64,000 nucleotides of DNA from Hondaea fermentalgiana (taxonomy: Eukaryota > Sar > Bigyra > Thraustochytrida > Thraustochytriidae), in the NCBI GenBank assembly GCA_014084085.1, contig NPFB01000053.1, forward strand, positions 405,876-469,875, read 5' to 3'. Shown one piece after another: positions 10,301 through 18,355 of this stretch. Both the position numbers and the translations under genes were made by a program. A model generated the notes under the pieces. The model was not told the DNA's origin. It was given only the letters and a program-made list of their open reading frames with translations, and searched no databases. Position 1 is the stretch's first letter, and every line of letters starts with the position of its first letter.

Positions 10301-11131
10301 GTGCACGGGCCAATCACCTATTTGAAGCACCATATCCCCCGTCTGCAGCAACGACTTATGGCCTCGCATATTTGTGTTTTTCACAACAGGGCCACGATTG
10401 TCCGTATAGATTTGGGCAATACGGACGCGCGGTACAAAGTCTTCTGAGGCGTCTTTTGCAGCAGCCTCGGCGTTTTCGTCGTGCTGATGCTTGCTTTCGT
10501 GGCTGCTGCCGTTGCTACTGCTGCTGCTGCTATTGCTGCTGCTGTTACTACTATTGCGCTGATCCAGCTTACTTTTTGCAGGGCTCAATTCCTCGCTCTC
10601 ATTCCTAGTCTTTGCGGAAAAGGAAGAGCTTTGTCGACCGGTGCTGAACACCTCGCTTTGCTGGGAGCCCTGCGTTTGCAAGTGATGTCGATTTGATGGC
10701 GAAGGCTGCTGCAAACCCTGATTTGCGGGAGTGTTCTCCAGCATGAGGAACCCCAACCCAAACATGGTTCGTTGTACCTCGAAAATAAAGAGCTGCGGCG
10801 TCGACGACACTTCCTGCGCAAGTGCTTTACGCGCATAGAGTGGAACGAGTCGTTTCCTGCCGCTTTTGCAAAGTTCTTGCTGCACCTGCTGTTTAGAAAT
10901 CAGCGTCGGTCTGCCCGTGAGAAGAAGAGACGATTTGCGGATAAACTCATGACCTGCTCGCGTCTTTCGAAAAGAGCGCATGCGCATTGAACTCAAACTA
11001 TCGCCCTGGGTATTGAGGGTTGTACGCTCTTCGTTCGCGTCCTGGTCGGCGGTCGAAGCTTGCTCTGGGTTTGGTATGCTGGCCGCGCACGGCATATCGG
11101 TTTCGGACGCGGATGCGGCCGCCCCAGACAT
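7373..11131 (-). CDS. Large PDZ / leucine-rich repeat / EF-hand-like protein
   Basis: From the ATG at 11131 the protein has 1252 residues. An in-frame ATG at 11449 would add 106 residues of Arg/Glu-rich, non-conserved-looking sequence, so I prefer 11131. Order: a Ser/Gln-rich N-terminus with poly-Ser; a PDZ-like module around 235-320 (GDMVLQIGDWPVHSLEEANS, then FVAVHILRGG); an acidic/Ala linker; ribonuclease-inhibitor-type LRRs at about 570-745 (LQTLDLRRNRFG, LETLDLSWNELG, LQKIDLSCNRLSG); and a helical C-terminal half with EF-hand-like segments (HDCIGFNEFMEVVF, NALCLYEFIEALMRL). The EF loops are degenerate, so calcium binding is uncertain. Similar LRR-plus-EF architectures are common in stramenopiles. 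It is probably a scaffold; the function is unknown. Confidence 0.8.
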   Translation of the reverse strand: MSGAAASASETDMPCAASIPNPEQASTADQDANEERTTLNTQGDSLSSMRMRSFRKTRAGHEFIRKSSLLLTGRPTLISKQQVQQELCKSGRKRLVPLYARKALAQEVSSTPQLFIFEVQRTMFGLGFLMLENTPANQGLQQPSPSNRHHLQTQGSQQSEVFSTGRQSSSFSAKTRNESEELSPAKSKLDQRNSSNSSSNSSSSSSNGSSHESKHQHDENAEAAAKDASEDFVPRVRIAQIYTDNRGPVVKNTNMRGHKSLLQTGDMVLQIGDWPVHSLEEANSAVHDTEFGSFVAVHILRGGTYARRSSSRASLGTATAAAAMFAAATQQGIDPNLEAEIHNNNDNGDDDNETDASRAARRKRTLLQKAKTEKERIFRESKSRYERKVEALGAANASPFMSEFITGCTELLSSPEVDLLCTVRDAFAGTGIQSRLPRIAQDKVTASSTAAGAGAAAAPAISGQTASIDLVSLKEVNPIQLYVLFCTLARHLDAEGSLETCSEVLINFGWRPIDRLSLHGLSVLLAKENVVTKIKIQAEDIDTTKDCCLLKPCLHGAPFARAVCTTAPMMLRLRQVCLASSTLDDDYALDLVAAFRACPCLQTLDLRRNRFGVGMARELGTAIADLECGMRLSLETLDLSWNELGGEGVEVLCTLLADAETVSLAELRVAFNGVTDDCAEAVRKLLEKNTLERLQKIDLSCNRLSGAAGLHLAAGLRVNTTVTDMSVSYNALGLDATLQIVASVIDSPVLATLWIENTTSDVSVQAQEGMVFESDSGERAPTFCDGLVQFTWELKEHMNLLRQYRCKEAIEVHVEYPEQLRHLIGGLRWYSPYLGAGGDALDGDGAESENSHLDLANSIFKDRAKEGDSRAFFDTLPVAEASMYTDWQFLEPKLQRFIKDEDKVRGLQEVVNAAYLELHNVHRYYSALGNDHDCIGFNEFMEVVFECQISDASCPDNAAQQAFVAANVELKAESKQEQKAMEANPDNALCLYEFIEALMRLALRKFGDEKKSTRIATSPREAFIWLLVDNIFPRCKRIRSNAFRRDKLYYYDVTVVLSTYRLKIDRLWKEYAGVTGANLLMKKDHWLEMLAATGVSRAAYTQGDRKRGTLYSPLALRLAFWSAQTMDRNRLVRNVRDRARNTSDALSYTEFLEALVWLADALQQDAALVELGLPADAFLSEKLICLLEMLLGSKCTNCFSRASYPALLADLRSKHEPMIYPERADYIFEASVATLNLEGATSEPESDVMQSP

Positions 11132-12102
11132 GGCTCGACTTGCTGTCTCTCCGACTCGCAAGAGTGACTCGTGTGTGGTATGGTACGCACGTCGATTGCG
11201 AGCTGGTAGGAGGCTGTCTTCGCAGCCCGAACCCAAAGCAGACGCGTCGAGGACGCGTGACTCTTGTCGTAGCGAGTCTGTCTCCCTCCTTTCTACCCTT
11301 CTCCCCTCCTCTCCTCCCTCCCTCTCCCTTCGCGTTTGCTTGCTCGCTTGCCAAGTGGAGAAGAAAACCAGGAACTCTAACTTTTGCAGCGAGTCCAAGC
11401 CGCGGGGGTCGAGAGATCCGCGCCGCCCCCAAATTGGGTTGCGCGACATGTTCCCCTCCCCAAATGGGTTGCGCACATTTTGTGGTTCCAAATTGATTCT
11501 TGTGGGATTCGCGCAGACACCTTGCTAGATCGTGTGCTCCTGTCACAAGACTCTGAGCTAAAATGCACGAATTCTCTGTTTGCTTGAAGTGAACGTGTGC
11601 ACGCGCGCGCTCCACGGACGGCGTGTGCGAGCTTCACTTGATCCGTGTGATGCGATGTAGTGCTGCAGGCATGGCGATGCCCCTTGGTCAAGCCTCCTCT
11701 AGCACTTGCGACTCGGCATGAGAGATGAAAAGTAATGTAATATAGAATGGAATGGAATGACTCGTCAATCAGGCTACTTGCTAGGCGCTCACAACTCACT
11801 TTCACTACTTGTCGAGGATCTCGCTGTAGCCCAGCATGGTGCTGATCTTCTTTTTGGCCAGCATCAGCTCGCGCGGATGTCCTTTTTCATGATGACGAGG
11901 TTCTTGATGTTGTTGTTGAGCGGCTCGACCGCGATGTTGCGCACGTTTCGCAGGAGCACCGTAGATATCATGTTGTTGCAGATTGTTGTGCGTACCTCGA
12001 GCTGCTTGAGGATCTCGTCCTATACCACATTTTTCTATAGTAGGCCTATTGTAAAAAACGTGTCAATTGCAGGTTTTTTTTGTTCGAAACTTCCAAGGTT
12101 AT
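11132..12102. other. Intergenic with a coding fragment
   Basis: 5' flank of the LRR gene on the minus strand and 3' flank of the hydroxylase gene. Around 11405-11480 there are two near-copies of a segment containing AATTGGGTTGCGC / AAATGGGTTGCGC. The span 11805-12019 holds a separate frameshifted coding remnant, and TAGGCCTA lies at 12041-12048. Confidence 0.5.
11805..12019 (-). pseudogene. Frameshifted fragment of an unidentified protein gene
   Basis: Minus-strand reading from 12019 gives a G/C-ending, well-formed helical sequence (DEILKQLEVRTTICNNM, then NIKNLVIMKKDIR) that hits TGA. Shifting frame near 11868-11876 restores a second stretch, ELMLAKKKISTMLGYSEILDK, ending in TAG at 11805. 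The codon choice resembles strongly expressed genes here, unlike the surrounding spacer. A TATAG precedes the first codon and could be a splice acceptor, but there is no room for upstream exons before the hydroxylase stop at 12103. It is best read as the broken 3' piece of a duplicated gene; a base error in the assembly could also create the shift. I do not recognise the family. Confidence 0.45.
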
Positions 12103-13298
12103 CTAAGCGTGCAATTTGCAGACCGGTTTAGGGCCATGTGTCATGCGCCAGCATCCAGACGTGCTACATACACCACCGCGAGGTGGTTCACGACGTTTGC
12201 GTTTTCGCGGTGATTTTTCGCCATTGCTGTTTTTATCGTTGCTCTTGCTAGCGTTGTCAGCGGCTTCAGGCTCGCTAGGATCCGCTTTAAGGCCCGGCTT
12301 GGGCAGCAGCGCAAGTCGAAGACCCGACTTGCTCTGCGTGTATGCCAGTTGAGACACCGACGAGATCCACAAATTCATGCCAAACTTGGAAATGCCTGGC
12401 TGCGTCGGCTCAGCCTCGTGTTTAACGCGCGGATCAAGATTGCCTTTGGCGTCGATATTGCAAAATAAGACGGCAGCGCCTCGCTCAGGACGTACGCGGA
12501 GTCCTAGCTCAGGAAAACTTGTGCAGCCACCTTGATCGTCCTCCAATGAGTTCAGATACACGAAAAAGGTTACCAGACGTACTGGGTCCCCAGGTTCGGG
12601 CAGGGCAAGCGAGCCGTCCTGAAGGACTTCGCTGCAGTCGTGATGTAGGCCAAAGTGTTGCCCGTTCTTGTATCGTACAATTTGTAAAGGTTCGACGTTG
12701 TCCACGGGCAGGCCAACATATTCCGCGGCGCGAGACTCTATCGCACGGATTTTGCCGTCCCCCATCTTGCGCAGACTCAGAAAGGTTGAAGTTCGATGCT
12801 CAGAAAACACTCTGCCACCACCCTTGTCCATCATATACGATTTTCTCCCAAAGCTCGCGGACTCTTTGCCGCTGCGAACCTGGTCCAGATGAACCAGCTC
12901 ACTTTCGGTGAGGAAGTTGTGGATAACATAGATTGGTGGCTCTTCGCAAACACGCTCCATTCGCCTTTTTGCCCCAGGTTTCTCGACCATGCTGCGATTT
13001 TGATCCTCGTCAAAGAACAAGGTCTTCATTTGTCCCGAGTGCACGCGGCATAGTTGATTTACGGGCGTGCCGCGGCTCGAGGTGCGCCGCTGCGTCTCAA
13101 CCATCAGCCTCCTTCTGGTGGAAATGCAGGTCCAACTGCCTCGAGCAACCTTTCGACAGCGAAGGCGGCTGCCGCGCTCGCGGTTGCGATTGCGGCGCAA
13201 GTGTTCGCGACGGCGTTCGCGAGCCTGACTCTTGTCCTGGCTGCCACCGCGACACGAGGACAGGTGACTGACGCCGATGGCAGATGAGACTCTGGCTG

Positions 13299-13337
<39 letters not shown>

Positions 13338-13440
13338 CTCTTGATCTTTTCAGCTTGAAGGGCGGCCCGAAGGGAGGATTGTGCATTTGCGCACAGAAAA
13401 GAGGCGAAAGGACCTTGCTCTCGACACAACGAGCCGGCAT
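12103..13440 (-). CDS. 2-oxoglutarate/Fe(II) prolyl 4-hydroxylase-like oxygenase
   Basis: Longest ATG frame, 445 residues. The true start is uncertain: residues 30-110 translate a GA microsatellite and Arg-rich sequence, and ATGs at 13104 or 13029 are more natural. The catalytic domain starts near residue 168 (PPIYVIHNFLTESELVHLDQ). It shows the iron ligands HxD in FGLHHDCSEV (about 265) and the distal His in VKHEAEPT (about 340), then the 2-oxoglutarate-binding Lys in GISKFGMNLWI. This is the P4H alpha layout; such enzymes hydroxylate prolines in secreted or cytosolic proteins. No clear signal peptide is seen from the later starts. The C-terminus is a basic NLS-like stretch (SPRKRKRREPP) followed by a small Cys/His motif, VCSTSGCWRMTHGPKPVCKL. 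Confidence 0.85.
13303..13333. repeat. GA dinucleotide microsatellite
   Basis: About 15 AG units. If the long ATG frame of the hydroxylase is used it would encode alternating Ser-Leu, which argues that this is 5' UTR. Confidence 0.9.
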
Positions 13441-14278
13441 GAGAAACTCACAGTCCCGTTGAATAAGATTGCAGGCGTCCTCGGCAGGCCTACAATATGA
13501 GGACTCGTGCTGTCAGCCGGATAAACCTGCCTGGTATACAATGAGTAAGTAAACCGTAAAACTATAACTTTTGCCATTCACCCCTCCCTCCTTTTAGAGA
13601 GAATGGGCCTACTCACAATTTCTTGTCGTGTAAGCCGTCGTACTATAGATGCTTGCCGACTTTGCTTTCGTTTGAGCAAAAACGTGCGTCTGTTTTTTTG
13701 GCTCCTGTTGTTTCTTTCTTGAGATCGATTTGCAGAAAAAATGATCGTGAATTCGATGAAACGATGCATTCAACTTTGCGCATTCCCATCAATCGCTTCC
13801 TATGCAACCGTCTGCATCTTGCTACTGGCAACGACTGGCAATCCAAGTATTGTATGATTGTCTTCCCCATCGAGTTCTGGTGGCATTTTTTGCCCTAGGC
13901 TAGTGCAGAAGAAGCCTCAGCTGATCACGAGAGTGAGATTTGCGGCATATTTTAGTTTGCACCCCGAGCTTGCGTGCGCGTGGCCCGCTCGCGAGCGGGC
14001 ACGCGAGCGTGCGGGGCTAGTGCGGCGAAGCCACCGCGGCCCTTGCTCCTTACGGTCGAGCCTGGCCTTCGACCGAGGTTATCTGTCTTGCGGCGAGTAC
14101 ACCAAACGCAGGAGACGACAGCCCAAGGGATCGGGAGGGTCTTTGTGTCTGTCTCCTGGTCTGCCCACGAGGACTCCGCTGACAACTGTGCTCGTGCTCG
14201 TGCTCGTGCTCGTAGTGCTGCGAACCTCAAGCATTGCGCCGTGCGTGCGACAAAAGAAACGAGCTAGCGCGCCAAATC
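13441..14278. other. Divergent promoter region between the hydroxylase and BAG6-like genes
   Basis: 838 bases. The 13470-13900 part is less GC-rich than most spacers here and has no convincing frame. A CTCGTG hexamer repeat (about 14187-14212) sits 67-92 bases upstream of the BAG6-like ATG. Confidence 0.5.
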
Positions 14279-16462
14279 ATGGAAACAATTTGGACGATTC
14301 GCGTGAAAACGCTAAACTCGGAGACGTCGAGCCCAGTCCAGCTGGCATCGACGAGTTCCGTGCCAGATCTCAAGTCAAGCATCCATGAGGCGCTAGGAAT
14401 CGCTACGGAACGCCAACGTCTCATCTTCCGGGGCCGCGTCCTCAAAAACAGCGAGTCTCTAGTTGCATGCTCGCTAGAAGACGGTGTTACTATTCATCTT
14501 GTGGAAAGAGCGCACGATGCCCCAGCTCTGCCCCCAGGCGCGCAGGATGACGGATCCACAACATTTCCCAGGAGAAGCAACGATACGAACACTACACACG
14601 GGTCCAACAGCGCGAACGCTCGTGCTGGCGCGCCCAGGACGCGCATAAGGATTGGTTTCGAGCAAGATTTGGGACAGCATCTCAGTTTCCAAGTGTTGAA
14701 TGAACTCAATTCTCTCTTTGACCCCCCAACTACAGCATTTTCACCATGGAGACATCAAACTGCCGGAGCTGAAACAACAAATGCCCGGAGTCGTCTCCGC
14801 AGAATTGACAGAGGAAGCCATGCTGCAGCCTCACGGCAAACAAGAACTGCAAACGCGTCAAGCCTAGAGTCGACGACGTCCCGACGATCGAGACCACGAA
14901 GCCGACGTTCGAGACCTTTTATGTCCCATGTGCAACCGCGTTTTACAATACTAGGCTTTCATTTGCCTCGGAGCGGTGACGCCTCGCCGTCGCTTTCGGG
15001 AGGCCCTTCAGCTCATGCCCAAACGTATCCTGCTTCTGTTCCTCCCTTTGGAGAGCCGCAGAGAGATGAAGTAGTGTCCTTTCCCATGGCAATGCCTGTT
15101 CCCAGTATATCCAATTTGACCCGAAGCGCTCATCAAACTTATGCAGGGACGACTCCTGACCAAGGTTCTTCTCAAGGCGCAGAGGGCACGCCCCACTCGC
15201 GAGCGAGCCCGGACAGAGAGCGCGCGAGGACCCCTGTCCCCAATATTGATTGGAGTGAACCTATTTTCCCTCCCCATCTCTTTGGAAGATTTCGAGGCCG
15301 TCGAGCCGCGTCTTCATCGTCGACGTTTGGGTCGTCTGCGCGCGCTATAAACATTCCTTCAGCTCGCAATGACCGACAAACGCCAGCTTTGGCAAACACA
15401 TTTTCACCTCTGTCACCGGTACACTCAGGCCGCCTATCAGATCTCCCGGAAAGCGATTCATCTGTGCAACAAGAGCAAGCAAGGTCATCCTTGAACGAGC
15501 TGCGACAGCAGGCCAATCACTTGCAGCGTTTGGCCGAAAACTTTCGTTCCGAAGCTGCCGCTGCCAGCGAAAGGGGCGTGGGTGCTTTACTTGACGAAAG
15601 TGTGGGCGCACGGAATACTCCAAGCTGGATCGCGCTCAGGGAAATGATTCAGGAGAGTGAAATGACGCTGCGGCCACTTTTTCGGTATCCGTATCAGTAC
15701 CAAAGCAACAGAAGCCGAGCTGCCCTCTTGAATCTTATTAACGCAGGCATTGCGCAATTGATGGAGATGCAGTCGCGCGTTCTTCAACTTCCTCTCGGGT
15801 CGGGACTCGCATCCGTGCCCGTTGTCAACTCAAGGTTGGCATCATCATTGTCGACATCAACCGCGACACCGACAAGGCATAGCCGCCCTGGAAGCACGTC
15901 TTCGACGCTGCGAGGCGCACATCATGGCACTATAAATGCTCACTGGTCGCAGCGCGTTGAGTTGCCGCCTCCATCTCCGCCACATATCGGTTTTGAGAGG
16001 ACGACGACGTCGACGCCGCCGCCGCCGCCGCTGCTTCCGAACATGGATGGTCGCGTGCTTCAAACACGGAGGTCGAGGCAGCTGGAGCAGGTGCGAATGG
16101 GGTCACGTGCATCGGCTTCTCTGCGCGAAGACGCTGCACCTGACGCGTCCGCGCAGTCAAGTGCCATGCCGGCTTCACAAGGGACGAAGCGAAAGCGAGA
16201 TTTAGCAGGCTCGGATCGACGTCAAAACACTAGGTCACGAAGGATGCTGGAAGAGACCTGTACCACTAGCAACAGCGACAATGTGAGCACCGGCTCCAGC
16301 GCCAGCGCTAGAAGCGGTGGTGCCTCTACAACCGCTTGTAGCAGCAATAAACCCGGCCAAAGCGAGAGAAACCACAATAAGACGAATAACGACAACAACG
16401 ACAACAACGACAACAACGACAAAAACCCGAACAGCCAAAAGTGCAAAAGCAACGATACCTAG
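14279..16462 (+). CDS. BAG6/Scythe-like ubiquitin-like-domain protein
   Basis: 727 residues from the first ATG. The N-terminus is a ubiquitin-like fold very close to BAG6: VKTLNSET, then ERQRLIFRGRVLKNSESL and the BAG6-typical ending IHLVERA (about residues 4-78). The middle is Ser/Pro/Arg-rich and disordered. A helical segment around 400-510 (SSLNELRQQANHLQRLAENF; later RAALLNLINAGIAQLMEMQ) resembles the conserved central helices of BAG6. A basic KRKR stretch and a low-complexity Asn/Asp tail end the protein; no C-terminal BAG domain is evident. BAG6 with GET4 and UBL4A shields tail-anchored and mislocalised proteins and sends them to the GET pathway or the proteasome. The next gene, convergent and 309 bases away, is GET4, which supports the call. 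Other UBL quality-control proteins remain possible. Confidence 0.72.
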   Translation: METIWTIRVKTLNSETSSPVQLASTSSVPDLKSSIHEALGIATERQRLIFRGRVLKNSESLVACSLEDGVTIHLVERAHDAPALPPGAQDDGSTTFPRRSNDTNTTHGSNSANARAGAPRTRIRIGFEQDLGQHLSFQVLNELNSLFDPPTTAFSPWRHQTAGAETTNARSRLRRIDRGSHAAASRQTRTANASSLESTTSRRSRPRSRRSRPFMSHVQPRFTILGFHLPRSGDASPSLSGGPSAHAQTYPASVPPFGEPQRDEVVSFPMAMPVPSISNLTRSAHQTYAGTTPDQGSSQGAEGTPHSRASPDRERARTPVPNIDWSEPIFPPHLFGRFRGRRAASSSSTFGSSARAINIPSARNDRQTPALANTFSPLSPVHSGRLSDLPESDSSVQQEQARSSLNELRQQANHLQRLAENFRSEAAAASERGVGALLDESVGARNTPSWIALREMIQESEMTLRPLFRYPYQYQSNRSRAALLNLINAGIAQLMEMQSRVLQLPLGSGLASVPVVNSRLASSLSTSTATPTRHSRPGSTSSTLRGAHHGTINAHWSQRVELPPPSPPHIGFERTTTSTPPPPPLLPNMDGRVLQTRRSRQLEQVRMGSRASASLREDAAPDASAQSSAMPASQGTKRKRDLAGSDRRQNTRSRRMLEETCTTSNSDNVSTGSSASARSGGASTTACSSNKPGQSERNHNKTNNDNNDNNDNNDKNPNSQKCKSNDT
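16384..16421 (+). repeat. In-frame AAC/GAC tract encoding Asn/Asp
   Basis: Repeated GACAACAAC units near the 3' end of the BAG6-like gene encode an NDN-type low-complexity tail. Confidence 0.8.
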
Positions 16463-16771
16463 CAGCAATGAGACTATGTAAGAAAATGACAAACGATGGG
16501 CACAAACATGGAAACGTCAAAACCGTGAAGTCTGCATGTTGTCCACCTGAGACCGTTTCAAAATTTGTGTGTGCACGTCTGTTCGAAACAAGAGCGATAT
16601 CCATCGTATCAAGCGAAAAAAGGTTCGAGAAAGAGGAGAGACGAATGTCACTGCGATCACGATGAAAAAGATCCGCTGTAAAGAATATCAAATGATGTTA
16701 GCTGAAGCGAAAAGAGCGCCACTGCAACCAAGGTGGAGATGGGGCTCCTTTGCAAAGAATGACAAATGATG
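16463..16771. other. Convergent 3' spacer between BAG6-like and GET4 genes
   Basis: 309 bases shared by the 3' ends of two convergent genes. The motif AAAGAAT(A)TCAAATGATGTTAGC / AAAGAATGACAAATGATGTTAGC occurs twice (about 16680-16702 and 16754-16776), a short direct duplication that overlaps the GET4 stop. Confidence 0.6.
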
Positions 16772-17638
16772 TTAGCCACCGAATCCCTGGAGCATGCTAT
16801 CAATGATGGCCTGAAACCCACGTTTCTGGGCCTTGATTCCAAAATACATCTCGCTGATGCGATCGAGATACATTTGAAAATTGGCGTCGCGCTGGATTGA
16901 CGGCTGGTACTTTTCGCAGAGCATTTTAAAGAGCGGATAGGCATCGCACTCAACCGCGCGCAGCAGAAATTTCACAAAGTGTGCAAGCGGTGTATCCTGG
17001 AGAGGAGTCTTCTTCATGGCGAGCAGACCAACAAAGGTGTCGTACAGCGTGTTAGCGTCCTTAAGATTCTCAAGAGCAAGGAGCTGCAAGACAGCGCGCG
17101 CAAGGAAAAGATCTCTCTCGCCCTGATAGCCCATGGAAGTCCACTGGTAGAGAAAGGTCGCGAATTCCTTGGGCTCACGCGCGTGAAGGTAATGCGTGGC
17201 TGCGCCGGAGATGTCCCCCATACGAACTTTGGCACCAGCTGCGAGGCGGTGCAGAGCAGGGTCCCCCTTTTCAAAATTTCCACAATGCGAAAGTTGCGAC
17301 CAGACGATGCATGCCTTCAAGAAACGGGCTTGGTTCTTGGCGGCGTCCTTTTTATTTTCCACTTCTTCAAAGGCCTTGGCTACCTCGAGAACCACCGCCT
17401 TTGCATCGGCATCCTCTTCGATTTTTGCAGACTCGAGCGTCTCCACAAGGAGCAAAGCAAGCTCCGTACCAGCTGTAAGGTGCTGCTTTTTAAGCAGGAT
17501 CGTGCTTCCAGATCTGCACAGATCCACAGCGCTCACAAAATCCTCTTTCTTGTTAGCGCGTGCATGAAACGTCTTGTACGTTTGCAGTGCACCATATGCG
17601 TCGTCGTCTTCTTCCACGCTACGCACGAAATTGAGCAT
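16772..17638 (-). CDS. GET4: GET4 homologue (tail-anchored protein targeting)
   Basis: 288 residues from the ATG at 17638. The frame stays open upstream to 17956, but that part lacks a good ATG and looks non-conserved. GET4 is an alpha-solenoid cytosolic protein that bridges GET5/UBL4A (and BAG6 in animals) to the GET3 ATPase. Hallmarks are MLNFVRSVEEDDDAYGALQT at the start, the ELALLLVETLESA helix, FEKGDPALHRLAAGAKVRMG, the hydrophobic AVLQLLALENLKDANTLYD, LAHFVKFLLRAVE and the C-terminal YLDRISEMYFGIK. The length fits a compact GET4 (yeast and human are about 310-330). It lies tail to tail with the BAG6-like gene. A short 5' exon cannot be excluded. Confidence 0.9.
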   Translation of the reverse strand: MLNFVRSVEEDDDAYGALQTYKTFHARANKKEDFVSAVDLCRSGSTILLKKQHLTAGTELALLLVETLESAKIEEDADAKAVVLEVAKAFEEVENKKDAAKNQARFLKACIVWSQLSHCGNFEKGDPALHRLAAGAKVRMGDISGAATHYLHAREPKEFATFLYQWTSMGYQGERDLFLARAVLQLLALENLKDANTLYDTFVGLLAMKKTPLQDTPLAHFVKFLLRAVECDAYPLFKMLCEKYQPSIQRDANFQMYLDRISEMYFGIKAQKRGFQAIIDSMLQGFGG

Positions 17639-18355
17639 GCGAGCAGTGACCGACACAATCGACAGGGATCGATCGTCAGAAAAGAAATCCACAGGTGACG
17701 TCAGTCCTTTTCTCTCTCTACTATTTCGCGCGACGATTGCTGGACAAGTACAAGTGCAAAGTAGCCGTACTTGCCTTTCGGGCACATCGTTCTCGAGCGC
17801 CACGCCCTCAGCCCTCCGCCCTGCGCGTGCGGCTCGCGCAGCGCGTGGCTCAGCCTGGCTGTTCTTCATGCCATGGCTCCAGTCACTCAAGCTTCCCTTC
17901 ACCGCCCTTTGCTCAAGCGAGCCAGGCTCGGTGCAGTGAGAGAGGGGGTTCGTCACAAGCGAGCCCGTGTACGTACCGTTTCTCCAAGCGGCGGGCCTTG
18001 TCGCCGGCGGCGCCCACGAACCGGTTGCCCTCGCTCATTGGCCTTGGCTCAAGATTTCCGCAATGTCAATGTGTGTTTGTTTTTTCGCTTCTCTCTCTCT
18101 GTCAATCCACCATCTTGCAACGATCAACCATGGCATAGCAACTTCGACAAATTTGAATGCGACATTACTGCAAGCCTTTCTTATCTTGCAAGATGAGCTC
18201 GTCGTATGGTTTTGTACTACTTGCTGTCAACGTCGTGGCACACCGTGTTGTCAGAAAGAAAAAAAAAGCCATTGTTATTCCAATCTGTGTTCTGTTGGGC
18301 CGGATAATACTATTGCGCAGTTGTCTTCAACAACCAGAGAGGCAAGATAAATAGG
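17639..18355. other. Intergenic between GET4 (5') and acyltransferase (3')
   Basis: 717 bases with GC-rich sequence next to GET4 (its promoter side) and T-rich sequence from 18060 on. No supportable gene. Confidence 0.5.

Noticed and set aside
17639..17956. N-terminal extension of GET4
   Set aside because: No ATG at its start and no similarity to GET4; the conserved protein begins at the ATG at 17638.
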